Assembly (NCBI GenBank): GCA_048270225.1
Contig: JBLWTG010000005.1
Coordinates: 186,001-250,000, forward strand
DNA length: 64,000 nt
Direction of reading: 5' to 3'
Origin: Allopusillimonas sp048270225
Lineage (GTDB): Bacteria; Pseudomonadota; Gammaproteobacteria; Burkholderiales; Burkholderiaceae_B
In this document: positions 53,845 through 62,471 of the stretch, one piece after another
How the letters are laid out: every line of letters begins with the position of its first letter
Numbering within the stretch: the stretch's first letter is position 1
The notes under the pieces: model-generated
The model's input: only the letters and a program-made list of their open reading frames with translations
Database searches by the model: none
Told to the model about the DNA's origin: nothing
Translations under genes and position numbers: made by a program

Positions 53845-54455
53845 AAGCGCTGCCTGACATCGTCGTGTTGGACACCTGTGTCCTGCTGCCCAATGTGTTG
53901 CGCCAGGCGTTTCTGGACCTTGCGCGCCAGGGCTGTTTTGCACCCGCTTGGAGTACAGTGATCGGCCAGGAGTGGTGCCGGAATGCGCCGCGTCTATGGG
54001 ATATTGCGCCGGATGAGGTGCTGGCGCAATGGGAAGCGCTGCAGCAGGCCTGGCCGGCGGCAGATCTTGGCGAAGTCGGCGACTATCAGCCTGGTCTGGC
54101 ACGCAGCGACCCCAAGGACTGGCACGTGATCGCGGCGGCACGCAAGGCCAAGGCACGATATGGCGAGCAAGCCCGCGTGGCGGTCATTACCCGTAACGTC
54201 AGGGATTTTCATCGTGCCGAACTCTATCATCTTGGGCTGGAGCTGCTCGATCCCGACCAGCTACTGCTGCGCTGCCTGGAGCGCTGTCCTGAAGCGAGCA
54301 AGGCAATGCTGGACCGGATCCCGGCTTATGCGGCTGCGTATGGACGGGAGCCGGAGCCCTTGAGCAGCACGCTGAAGCGCGAACGGCTGTTCCGGTTGAA
54401 CAAAAGACTGCAGGCCAGTTTCTGTCTGGACGAGCGGGTTGTGGCGCCGTCATGA
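53841..54455 (+). CDS. PIN-domain protein, putative ribonuclease
   Basis: 204 residues. The PIN fold is supported by spaced acids: Asp11 in IVVLDTCVLL, Glu44 in GQEW, Asp93 in PKDWHVIAAA and Asp122 in TRNVRDF. PIN proteins are Mg-dependent RNases, often VapC toxins, but no antitoxin-like small gene precedes it. Instead it is translationally coupled on both sides: a TTG start overlapping the recO stop (TTGA) and a stop overlapping the next ATG (ATGA). The C-terminal 70 residues extend past a minimal PIN domain. The function is unknown; a housekeeping RNA role is as likely as a toxin role. Confidence 0.75.
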   Translation: MKALPDIVVLDTCVLLPNVLRQAFLDLARQGCFAPAWSTVIGQEWCRNAPRLWDIAPDEVLAQWEALQQAWPAADLGEVGDYQPGLARSDPKDWHVIAAARKAKARYGEQARVAVITRNVRDFHRAELYHLGLELLDPDQLLLRCLERCPEASKAMLDRIPAYAAAYGREPEPLSSTLKRERLFRLNKRLQASFCLDERVVAPS

Positions 54456-55363
54456 GGCACGGTATTGCCTTATCCGTTCTCTCGTCCTGCCTGTTTGCAT
54501 TGCTTTATTATTACGCGACAGTGCTGCACCCGCTCAGCGGGGCGCAGGTTTTTGCCTGGCGCATTGTGCTGGGCCTGCCTGCCCTGGCCTTGATTATCAG
54601 CCGTGCAAGAGGATGGCCGCAGGTTCGGGCCATCATCAAGCGTCTGCGCGTGGAGCGGCGTTTGTGGCTGTTGCTGCCGGCAAGCGCAGCCCTGATCGGC
54701 GTGCAGCTGTGGCTGTTCGTCTGGGCGCCCCTGCACCAGAAAGCGCTGGATGTATCCATGGGATATTTCCTGCTCCCCATCTCCATGGTGGTGGCGGGAC
54801 GTATGCTGTACCGGGAGCGGCTCACACGGGTGCAGCAGATCGCTCTCTATGTTGCGATCCTGGGCGTTTCGCACGAGTTCGTGCGCACAGGTGCCTTTTC
54901 CTGGGCAACCGCCGTGGTGGCGCTGGGATATCCGCCTTATTTCGTTCTGCGCCGCTGGCTCGACATGGGATCCTTGAGCGTGTTGTGGTTCGACATGCTG
55001 TTGCTGGCGCCCGCTGCGCTCTATATTCTGTTCGCCGTCGACCACGGCCTGACGGGTTTTGAGCAGTTGATGGCATTTCCCCGTCTGTTTGTCCTGGTGC
55101 CGCTGCTGGGGCTGATCAGCTCAGCTGCGCTGGCTGCCTATCTGTCAGCGTCCCGCATGCTGCCACTGGGACTGTTCGGCCTGCTGGGCTATGTGGAGCC
55201 AATACTCCTGTTCTGGGTGGCTTTCCTGCTGCTGGGAGAGGTGGTCGAGCCCAAGGCCTGGCTGACATACATTCCTATCTGGATATCCGTACTGCTGATC
55301 GCCAGCGAAGGGATGTATCGATGGCTCAAGGGGCGGCGGCATCCTGCTGCACAGCACTCGTGA
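54452..55363 (+). CDS. RarD family EamA-type permease
   Basis: 303 residues with about ten hydrophobic helices. It belongs to the drug/metabolite transporter superfamily, RarD branch: FAWRIVLGLPALALI, ALDVSMGYFLLPISMVVAGR, and GLFGLLGYVEPILLFWVAFLL are typical. The substrate is unknown (the family name comes from chloramphenicol sensitivity). The ATG overlaps the PIN gene stop. Confidence 0.88.
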   Translation: MRHGIALSVLSSCLFALLYYYATVLHPLSGAQVFAWRIVLGLPALALIISRARGWPQVRAIIKRLRVERRLWLLLPASAALIGVQLWLFVWAPLHQKALDVSMGYFLLPISMVVAGRMLYRERLTRVQQIALYVAILGVSHEFVRTGAFSWATAVVALGYPPYFVLRRWLDMGSLSVLWFDMLLLAPAALYILFAVDHGLTGFEQLMAFPRLFVLVPLLGLISSAALAAYLSASRMLPLGLFGLLGYVEPILLFWVAFLLLGEVVEPKAWLTYIPIWISVLLIASEGMYRWLKGRRHPAAQHS

Positions 55364-55417
55364 CCACATGGGATATGGGTGACGGGACAGGCTCTACGGA
55401 TGGAACAGGCAGAAAAA

Positions 55418-55437
55418 TGCCCGGCATGAGCCGGGCA
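55418..55437 (-). terminator. Terminator for the BAX-inhibitor-1 family gene
   Basis: A perfect 8-bp stem TGCCCGGC (55418-55425) / GCCGGGCA (55430-55437) with loop ATGA. On the minus strand it is followed by TTTTTCT, so it serves the gene ending at 55488. It lies 54 bp past the plus-strand rarD-like gene and might also limit that transcript. Confidence 0.7.
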
Positions 55438-55487
55438 CAGGCAAAAACGGATTAAGCGCATGCCGCTGCCCCGCAGGGCAGTCAGGC

Positions 55488-56192
55488 TTAGTCGCGACTG
55501 CCGCCAAAGATGCCGAGCAGCATCAGCAGATTGGCAAAGATATTGTAGACATCGAGGTAGATGGCCAGCGTGGCTGTGACGTAGTTGGTTTCGCCGCCAT
55601 TGATGACGCGCTGCAGGTCAACCAGCAGCAGGGCCGAGAAGATGGCGATGGCCATGACCGAGATGGTGAGCATGAGCGCCGGCAACTGCAGGAATATATT
55701 GGCCAGCGAGGCGACGATCAGGATGACCACGCCGATGATCAGGAATTTCTGTATGCCTGAGAAATCGCGCTTGCTGGTGGTGGCGACGCTTGCCATGACG
55801 CCGAACACGACGGCTGTGCCGCCGAAGGCCATCATGATGAGCTGCGAGCCGTTTGCCAGCCCGATGACGTGTCCCAGCAGGCGGGACAGCATGATGCCCA
55901 TGAAAAAGGTGAATGCGAGCAGCAGCATCACGCCCAGTGAGCTGTTTTTGTTGCGCTCGATCAGGAACATGAGGCCGAAGGCGCCGATCAGGAACACGAT
56001 GGCGCTTGTGCCGGGGCTGGCGCCCATCACCTGGTTGATGCCGGTATTCAGGCCTACCAGCGCACCCAGCACGGTGGGGATGAGCGACAACGCCAGCAAC
56101 CAGTAGGTATTGCGCATGACGCGGTTGCGTACGGCCTGCGTGGTGGTGCCATATTGCCCAGGCTGGGCAATGGGTTGACGAAAGTCGGTCAT
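55488..56192 (-). CDS. BAX inhibitor-1 (UPF0005/YccA) family membrane protein
   Basis: 234 residues with seven hydrophobic segments. Bacterial members are inner-membrane proteins, some modulating FtsH or ion leak. The signature stretch FSALLLVDLQRVINGGETNYVTATLAIYLDVYNIFANLL (residues about 190-228) includes the conserved di-Asp region at the last helices. It starts MTDFRQPIAQPGQYGT. It has its own terminator and appears monocistronic. Confidence 0.93.
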   Translation of the reverse strand: MTDFRQPIAQPGQYGTTTQAVRNRVMRNTYWLLALSLIPTVLGALVGLNTGINQVMGASPGTSAIVFLIGAFGLMFLIERNKNSSLGVMLLLAFTFFMGIMLSRLLGHVIGLANGSQLIMMAFGGTAVVFGVMASVATTSKRDFSGIQKFLIIGVVILIVASLANIFLQLPALMLTISVMAIAIFSALLLVDLQRVINGGETNYVTATLAIYLDVYNIFANLLMLLGIFGGSRD

Positions 56193-56360
56193 GATTCGAT
56201 CCTTAGAAGATAATACTCTGTGGATAAGGTTAACTTACAACTGGCTGAATCCGCAAGTATTCGTGTGGGCCGCAGCCGTGGACTGCGGTCGGCACAGCAG
56301 TTAGGCCGCTGCGGCCGGCATTGGTTCCGCTGGCCCATGGTGTATTGTGGAGGGACTGTA

Positions 56361-56810
56361 TCACGTCCCGGGGTCGCGCTGACGTTCCGATACATCATGG
56401 GCGTGCAGGGTGTGGCCGTCGGCCTGGTACTGGCGCCAGCGTTCCCGGGCCGCGCGCTTGTCTTCGTCGTGGCCCGAGACGATCTCCAGTATGCGAGGAT
56501 AGCGGTCCGCTTCCGGCGGGCAGTGCAGATCGAGGTTGATGAGCCAGTTCTGGCCATCCTGAAAGACCGGCTCAGCCAACGTAGTGCTCAGCACGACGGG
56601 AGTGTTGGCGGCCAGGGGGTCGTCTGCCATGACATGGGGTACGAAGGCCGTGGCCTCGAATCCCCACAGCAGGCGGTCAAAGTGAGACAGGCGCTGTGCA
56701 TCTTGCGTATAGACGACCAGCCTGCGGCCTGCGCTGTAATGCTTTTGCACAACGGCGCAGGCCATGCGCAGCCGGTCGGCCGCGCCAAAGGCAAAATCGA
56801 CACGCGCCAT
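56361..56810 (-). CDS. holC: DNA polymerase III subunit chi
   Basis: 149 residues. Chi links the clamp-loader to SSB. It begins MARVDFAFGAADRLRMACAVVQK and continues RRLVVYTQDAQRLSHFDRLLWGFEATAFVPH, the HolC pattern, with VVLSTTLAEPVFQDGQNWLINLD in the middle. The start lies 2 bp after the pepA stop; pepA-holC is a widespread pair. The frame is open upstream within pepA but is not homologous there. Confidence 0.92.
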   Translation of the reverse strand: MARVDFAFGAADRLRMACAVVQKHYSAGRRLVVYTQDAQRLSHFDRLLWGFEATAFVPHVMADDPLAANTPVVLSTTLAEPVFQDGQNWLINLDLHCPPEADRYPRILEIVSGHDEDKRAARERWRQYQADGHTLHAHDVSERQRDPGT

Positions 56811-56812
56811 GG

Positions 56813-58312
56813 TCAGGCCGCCTGGCCGAGCAGGTACTGGACCAGCAAGGGTACGGGCCGCCCGGACGCGCCTTTTTGTTTGCCGCTGTGCCAGGCCGTG
56901 CCGGCGATGTCCAGATGGGCCCAGGGGTAGGCCGCCGCAAAGCGCGACAGGAAGCAGGCAGCGGTAATGGCGCCGCCGTCTCGGCCGCCGATATTGGCCA
57001 TGTCGGCGAAATTCGAATGCAGCTGTTCCTGATAGGCGTCTTCCAGCGGCATGCGCCAGGCGGTGTCGCTGACCTGCCGTCCAGCCTGGATCAGGCTGTC
57101 GGCCAGGGCGTCGTCCTGGCTGAACAGGCCGGTGTTGTTGTGGCCCAGCGCCACCACGCAGGCGCCGGTGAGGGTGGCGATATCGATGACCGCCGCCGGT
57201 TTGAAGCGCTCGGCATAAGTAAGCGCATCGCACAGGACCAGGCGGCCCTCGGCATCCGTATTGAGGATTTCGATGGTCTGGCCGGACATGCTGGTGACGA
57301 TATCCCCTGGCTTGTTGGCGCGGCCGCTGGGCAGGTTCTCACATGAGGCGATCAGGCCGATGACTTCGCGGTCCAGTTCGAGTTCGGCGGCGGCGCGCAG
57401 CGTGCCCAGCACGGTGGCGGCGCCACACATGTCGTATTTCATTTCGTCCATGTTGGCGGCAGGCTTGAGCGAAATGCCGCCGGCATCGAAGGTGATGCCC
57501 TTGCCGACCAGGACGATAGGCGGCTTGCGGTTGCGCGCCGTGGTGCCCGTCGGCGTGTGCTTGAGGATGATGAACGCCGGAGGCTCATAGGAGCCGCGCG
57601 CGACGGACAGAAAGGAGCCCATTTTCAGCGCTTCGATACGCTTGCGGTCCAGCACTTCGGCCTTGAGTGTCTTGAACTCACGCGCCAGCTTGCGCGCGGT
57701 ATCGCCCAGGTGGCTGGGCGTGCAGACGTTGGGAGGCAGATCGCCCAGCAGGCGCGTGAGATTCATGCCATTGCCTATGGCCTGGCCTTCGCGCAGCCCT
57801 TTCTGGGCCTGGCTGGCCTCGGCGCGGGCAACGGACAGCGCCAGCTTGCGCAGTTTGGGCGTGTTGTCGCGGGGTTTGCCGAAAGTACCATCGTAGCGAT
57901 AAAGGGCATGCAGTGCGGTCGTTGCAGCGGCGCTGGCGCGCTGGCGCAGCGTGGAGCCGGCGCATTCGACGCTTGCCAGGGCGCTGACGCCTTCTGTCAG
58001 GCTGGCTTCGCTGCAATATTGCACGAAAGCGCGTTCGGCGCTGGCATGGGTGGTAGCCTTATATTCCTGTTGTTTGCCAAGTCCGACTAAAATGACCCTG
58101 GCGGCCGAGACGCCGGGCAGGTTGCGCAGTACCAGGCAGGTACCCGTTCCGGCCTTGAATTCCGTTTTGACGACGGCACGCAGGGCCCCGCCGCTGGCCC
58201 GATCGATAATGTCCGCTGCAGGGGTGAGGATGCTGTCGGCGAACACGCCAACGGCCAGCGCGGCTGTCTTGATTTGATGCAAAGAAGCCGTGGTCTGTGT
58301 GCTAAATTCCAT
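56813..58312 (-). CDS. pepA: Leucyl aminopeptidase (cytosol aminopeptidase PepA)
   Basis: 499 residues, full length. Two-metal M17 aminopeptidase; E. coli PepA also binds DNA at Xer sites. Metal and active-site motifs: LVGKGITFDAGGISLKP, MKYDMCGAA and NTDAEGRLVLCDAL. The N-terminal non-catalytic domain is present. The ATG at 58312 (MEFSTQTTASL) is preferred to an upstream in-frame ATG at 58360 that lies near the divergent lptF promoter region. Confidence 0.97.
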   Translation of the reverse strand: MEFSTQTTASLHQIKTAALAVGVFADSILTPAADIIDRASGGALRAVVKTEFKAGTGTCLVLRNLPGVSAARVILVGLGKQQEYKATTHASAERAFVQYCSEASLTEGVSALASVECAGSTLRQRASAAATTALHALYRYDGTFGKPRDNTPKLRKLALSVARAEASQAQKGLREGQAIGNGMNLTRLLGDLPPNVCTPSHLGDTARKLAREFKTLKAEVLDRKRIEALKMGSFLSVARGSYEPPAFIILKHTPTGTTARNRKPPIVLVGKGITFDAGGISLKPAANMDEMKYDMCGAATVLGTLRAAAELELDREVIGLIASCENLPSGRANKPGDIVTSMSGQTIEILNTDAEGRLVLCDALTYAERFKPAAVIDIATLTGACVVALGHNNTGLFSQDDALADSLIQAGRQVSDTAWRMPLEDAYQEQLHSNFADMANIGGRDGGAITAACFLSRFAAAYPWAHLDIAGTAWHSGKQKGASGRPVPLLVQYLLGQAA

Positions 58313-58368
58313 GCAAAATTCCCGAGAGTGTCTAATAGGATACTTACGATTATCCCGCAAATTGTCTC

Positions 58369-59487
58369 ATGTCTCTATTCAAGCGTTCCGTAGTCTCCGA
58401 AATCATGAGCCACGCCGGCGTCGTGTTTTCAACGCTGCTCGTTGTATGGCTCAGTGTTTTGCTGGTGCGTCTGCTCGGCGAGGCGGCCAACGGGAGTATA
58501 GGCGCGGATGTCGTCTTCGGGCTGGCCACCTTCTCGAGCATCACGGCCTTGCCTGTCATTCTGTCGGTGTCGCTCTTTATTTCTGTGCTCACCACGGTCA
58601 CCCGCAATTTCCGCGAATCGGAAATGGTGGTCTGGTTTGCCAGCGGCATTTCGCTGAAAGACTGGCTGGGGCCGGTGCTGCGCTGTGCGGTTCCCGTGGC
58701 CGTCCTGATCTCGGTGCTGACGCTGATCGCTTCGCCGTGGGCCTACCGTCAAATCGGCGAATACCGGCAACGCTACGAGCAGCGTTCTGATCTGTCCAAG
58801 GTGACGGCGGGGCAGTTCATCGAGACCGAACGCGGCGACAGGGTGTTCTTTGCCGAGGAACCGGACAAGCCGGGCGAGGAAATGGGCAAGATCATTGCCC
58901 GCGTGCTGGAGCCGGACTGGCTCAGCGTGATCACTGCCGACAGCGCACATATCGAAACCGAGCCCAACGGAGACCGGTTTCTGGTGCTGAGCACAGGGCA
59001 CCGCTACGATCTGAAGCCTGGCAAGGCGGAGTTTCGCGTGATAGATTTCGAACACTATGGCGTCCGGCTGGAGAGCCGGTCCGAAGCCAATACCGCGGAC
59101 GCCGTGCGGCGTATGGCCGAAAGCCAGATCAAGGCAAGGCCCACGCTGCAGCTGCTGCATGACAATAGCGACAATTCCCGGTCGCAGATTATGTGGCGTC
59201 TGGCACTGCCGCTCGCTGCACTCAATCTTGCTATGCTGGCCATTCCCCTGGGGGCGGTCAACCCGCGCCTGGGCCGCTCGGGCGACTTTCTGATTGCCGG
59301 CCTGGTGGGTCTGCTCTATATGAATCTGATCAATCTGTCACGAGGCTGGATCAGCAGCGGTCTGCTCGATTTCCGACTGGGCCTGTGGTTGGTGCATGCG
59401 GTGTTCGCGCTACTGATGGCCTATATGATGTGGCGCAAGCTGCGTGTGCGGGCGCCCCGCAGATCACGCAACAAGACGCCTGCCTGA
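58369..59487 (+). CDS. lptF: LPS export ABC transporter permease LptF
   Basis: 372 residues. Inner-membrane half of the LptB2FG extractor that pulls lipopolysaccharide from the membrane. Six membrane helices flank a periplasmic beta-jellyroll (about residues 130-260, QFIETERGDRVFFAEEP). N-terminal MSLFKRSVVSEIMSHAGVVF and ESEMVVWFASGISLKDW are typical of LptF. The usual partner lptG does not follow; the next gene is on the other strand. Confidence 0.95.
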   Translation: MSLFKRSVVSEIMSHAGVVFSTLLVVWLSVLLVRLLGEAANGSIGADVVFGLATFSSITALPVILSVSLFISVLTTVTRNFRESEMVVWFASGISLKDWLGPVLRCAVPVAVLISVLTLIASPWAYRQIGEYRQRYEQRSDLSKVTAGQFIETERGDRVFFAEEPDKPGEEMGKIIARVLEPDWLSVITADSAHIETEPNGDRFLVLSTGHRYDLKPGKAEFRVIDFEHYGVRLESRSEANTADAVRRMAESQIKARPTLQLLHDNSDNSRSQIMWRLALPLAALNLAMLAIPLGAVNPRLGRSGDFLIAGLVGLLYMNLINLSRGWISSGLLDFRLGLWLVHAVFALLMAYMMWRKLRVRAPRRSRNKTPA

Positions 59488-59521
59488 TGCGCCGGCAGGG
59501 CAGGCGGCCTGTCCGGCTGCG

Positions 59522-59896
59522 TCAGGCCGCGCGGTAGGCCGCCCAGGCTACCATTGCCCACGCGGCGATGAATGCCAGCCCCCCGATAGGAGTGATGGCG
59601 CCCAGCCAGGGAGTACCGGTCAGCACCAGTACATACAGACTGCCGCTGAATACCAGCACGCCCGCGAACATCAATGCGGCGGCGGTGTTGAGCAGGGAAG
59701 GCGCGAAATGCGTGGCCAGCAGGGCGACCAGCAGCATGCCGATGCCGTGCACCAGCTGATACAGCACTGCAGTGTGCCAGATGGCAAGCATATCGGCGTC
59801 GACGATCCGTTTCAGGCCATGTGCGCCAAAGGCGCCTGCGGCGACGCCGGTCATGAGAACGAGTGCGGCGATAAGGACAAGATAACGGCTGGGCAT
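59522..59896 (-). CDS. DUF423 family inner membrane protein
   Basis: 124 residues with four hydrophobic segments. The DUF423/YgdD signature GAFGAHGLKRIVDADMLAIWHTAVLYQLVHG (residues about 22-52) is clear. The biochemical function is unknown. The ATG at 59896 (MPSRYLVLIAAL) puts the first helix at the N-terminus; the upstream open frame is not membrane-like. Confidence 0.9.
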   Translation of the reverse strand: MPSRYLVLIAALVLMTGVAAGAFGAHGLKRIVDADMLAIWHTAVLYQLVHGIGMLLVALLATHFAPSLLNTAAALMFAGVLVFSGSLYVLVLTGTPWLGAITPIGGLAFIAAWAMVAWAAYRAA

Positions 59897-60046
59897 GATA
59901 AACCTCTGAAATGAAAGCACAGTGTCGACGGCCTGCGCAGCAGGGGTGTTCGCCGGGGCATGGATGGCAGGCAAAGCATCCCGGGCTGGAGCGCCGCTCA
60001 CGGGCGATGCTAACATGGGTGCACCCTATTGCATGCGAGGCGTACC

Positions 60047-61684
60047 ATGGACTGGATCACGCACGAGGTCAGCAATCAGCCGCCCGAGCTTGCCGGCTAC
60101 AATCTTTACGATACCGATGCGCCGCTGCGCGAGGGGGTGCGGCGCGAAGGCGCCGGCGCATATGAGGCCAGTCTTGTGCGCTATGGCGCGCAGTTGGGCC
60201 AGCGCGAGACTATCCAGCTGGCGCATGAAGCCAATCGCCACGGGCCGGAGCTGCAGTCCTATGACAGGCAGGGCCACAGGGTGGATCGCGTGCTGTTTCA
60301 TCCCGCCTGGCAGCATTTCATGACACTGGCCTATGGGCAGGGCATGCACAGCAGCGCCTGGGCCGACCCGCAGCCCGGGGCGCAGGTGGCGCGCGCGGCC
60401 GCCTATCTCATGCACGGACAGATCGAAGCCGGCTCGTTGTGCCCGGCCACGATGACCGCGGCGTCCATTCCCGTACTGCGCCAGGAAGACTGGTTCGAGC
60501 ACATCTCGCCCTTGTTGTATTCACGGCATTACGACGGACGCGACATGCCGCTCGAAGGAAAAACCTCCATGACCATAGGCATGGGCATGACGGAGAAGCA
60601 GGGCGGTTCCGATCTCCGCCGCAACATGACCGCAGCGCTGCCCGTCGGGCGTGCCGGCCGGGGCGCCAGTTATCGTCTGACGGGACACAAATGGTTTTTT
60701 TCCGCACCTACAGCTGATGCGCATCTGGTCCTGGCCCGCACGGGCGACGCTTTTTCATGCTTTTATCTGCCGCGCTGGCTGTCCGATGGCCGTCGCAACG
60801 GCATACGGCTGCAACGGCTCAAGGACAAGCTGGGCAACAAATCCAATGCCAGCGGCGAAGTCGAGTTCCTGGAGGCCGAGGGCATATTGATCGGCGAACC
60901 CGGGCGGGGTATTGCCACACTGGTGGGCATGGCATCCTATACCCGGATTGACTGTGTGCTGGGCAGTGCCGCGCTGCTGCGCCAGGCCTTGGTTCAGGCG
61001 CTGCATCATGCCCGCCACCGGCAGGCTTTCGGCAAGGCACTGGCCAGCCAGCCGCTGATGCAAAGCGTGCTGGCTGACCTGGCGCTGGAGAGCACCGCCG
61101 CCACGATGCTGGCCTTGCGTCTGGCCGCGGCACTGGACCGGTCGGGTGATTCCCAGGAGGATGTCTGGCGCAGGGTGATCGCGCCGGCCGCCAAGTTCTG
61201 GATCTGCAAGCGTGCGATTGCCGCGGTGGCCGAATGCATGGAGGTCTGGGGCGGGAATGGCTATATTGAGGACGGTCCGATGGCCAGGCTTTACCGGGAA
61301 ACACCCGTGAATTCTATCTGGGAGGGGTCTGGCAACATCATGTGCCTGGACGTGCTCAGGGCGCTGGAGCGTGATCCGGCCCAGGCGCAGGCGTTGCTGG
61401 ACCGCCTGGGACAGGATTGCGCGGGCGACGCCCTGCTGGGTCAGCGCCTGCAATCCCTGCGCGCCATGCTGGCCGATCCTCAGGCCCTGGAATCCCGGGC
61501 CCGCATGGTGGCGCGGGACCTGGTGCTGTTGACGCAGGCGGTCTTGCTGCGTGGTCACGCGCCGCAAAGCGTGGCAGACAGCTTTGTGCGTTCCAGGTTT
61601 GGCGAGGGCGGTCAGGTATTTGGCGCGACATCGTTCGCACCGGCAGATCTGGCCTCGCTGCTGGCCTGGGCCTGGCCGGAGTGA
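60047..61684 (+). CDS. AidB-like acyl-CoA dehydrogenase family protein
   Basis: 545 residues, matching E. coli AidB. FAD-dependent fold with the alkylation-response AidB layout: ELAGYNLYDTD at the N-terminus, MTEKQGGSDLR, the substrate loop LTGHKWFFSAP, SYTRIDCVLGSAALLR, and VWGGNGYIEDGPMARLYRETPVNSIWEGSGN. AidB protects DNA from alkylation in E. coli; whether this one does, or has an ordinary metabolic role, is not evident. No ada or other alkylation genes are adjacent. ATG 60047 (MDWITHEV) is preferred to an ATG 18 bp upstream. Confidence 0.9.
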   Translation: MDWITHEVSNQPPELAGYNLYDTDAPLREGVRREGAGAYEASLVRYGAQLGQRETIQLAHEANRHGPELQSYDRQGHRVDRVLFHPAWQHFMTLAYGQGMHSSAWADPQPGAQVARAAAYLMHGQIEAGSLCPATMTAASIPVLRQEDWFEHISPLLYSRHYDGRDMPLEGKTSMTIGMGMTEKQGGSDLRRNMTAALPVGRAGRGASYRLTGHKWFFSAPTADAHLVLARTGDAFSCFYLPRWLSDGRRNGIRLQRLKDKLGNKSNASGEVEFLEAEGILIGEPGRGIATLVGMASYTRIDCVLGSAALLRQALVQALHHARHRQAFGKALASQPLMQSVLADLALESTAATMLALRLAAALDRSGDSQEDVWRRVIAPAAKFWICKRAIAAVAECMEVWGGNGYIEDGPMARLYRETPVNSIWEGSGNIMCLDVLRALERDPAQAQALLDRLGQDCAGDALLGQRLQSLRAMLADPQALESRARMVARDLVLLTQAVLLRGHAPQSVADSFVRSRFGEGGQVFGATSFAPADLASLLAWAWPE

Positions 61685-61838
61685 ATGCCGCCCGAAAAAA
61701 ACCGCGGATGGGACGTTAAGGATGCTTTTGCCTGGATATTCATGGGGTATACCCAGTTAACGGATTGCGCGGCAAAAACCTATAATCGTTTCGCTCGAGC
61801 CGTATCTGGCTCCGGCCTGTATTGATTCAGGGAAACAA

Positions 61839-62471
61839 GTGAGATCTATCTTGAATGCATTGGCACGCGCCCTGGCAAGTGCGCTTACTGCGCGCCGCTG
61901 GGGGCGTGTTCTGGTTCTGCTGGTGGTGCTGGGCTTGGGCGCCGCTGGCGTCGTGCCCCTGCTCGAGCCCCAGGCCAGTGCAAACTCACCGGAGCCAACG
62001 GGGGATGGCAGTTTTGTGCTGAAGGGGCGCGTGGTGCGGGTGGCCGATGGCGATACCTTCACCATTCTGGTTCAGGGCAAGCAGCACCGCATACGGATGG
62101 CGAGCATCGATGCCCCCGAGACCACTAAAGACGCCGAGCGGCCGGGCCAGCCTCACGCCCAGGCATCGCGCGATGCGCTCGCCAGCCTGATCGCCGGCAA
62201 GACGCTTGCGCTCAAGTGCTATGAGCAGGATCGCTACGACCGCAATATCTGTGATGTGCCTTTGCCGGATGGCGGTACAGCCAATCGTCGGCAGGTCGAG
62301 GCCGGTATGGCCTGGGCGAATATGGAGGGGCACGGCAAGTTCATGCGCGACGATGCCTTGCCCGGGCTGGAGCGCCAGGCGCGCAGCCAGCGCCTGGGAC
62401 TGTGGCGCGAACGCGACCCGGTGCGTCCCTGGGTCTGGCGTTATCAGTGCTGGCAGAAGCATCAGTGCTGA
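61839..62471 (+). CDS. Thermonuclease family protein (membrane-anchored)
   Basis: 210 residues. An N-terminal uncleaved signal or anchor (residues about 24-42, VLVLLVVLGLGAAGVVPLL) precedes a staphylococcal-nuclease domain: VVRVADGDTFTIL, RMASIDAPETTKDAERPGQP and the DRYDRNICDV segment, where canonical nucleases have a DRYGR-x-x-G loop. The C-terminal WVWRYQCWQKHQC is Trp/Cys-rich. The start is GTG at 61839 with AGGGA upstream. It overlaps the next gene by 7 nt if that gene starts at GTG 62465. Confidence 0.88.
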   Translation: MRSILNALARALASALTARRWGRVLVLLVVLGLGAAGVVPLLEPQASANSPEPTGDGSFVLKGRVVRVADGDTFTILVQGKQHRIRMASIDAPETTKDAERPGQPHAQASRDALASLIAGKTLALKCYEQDRYDRNICDVPLPDGGTANRRQVEAGMAWANMEGHGKFMRDDALPGLERQARSQRLGLWRERDPVRPWVWRYQCWQKHQC

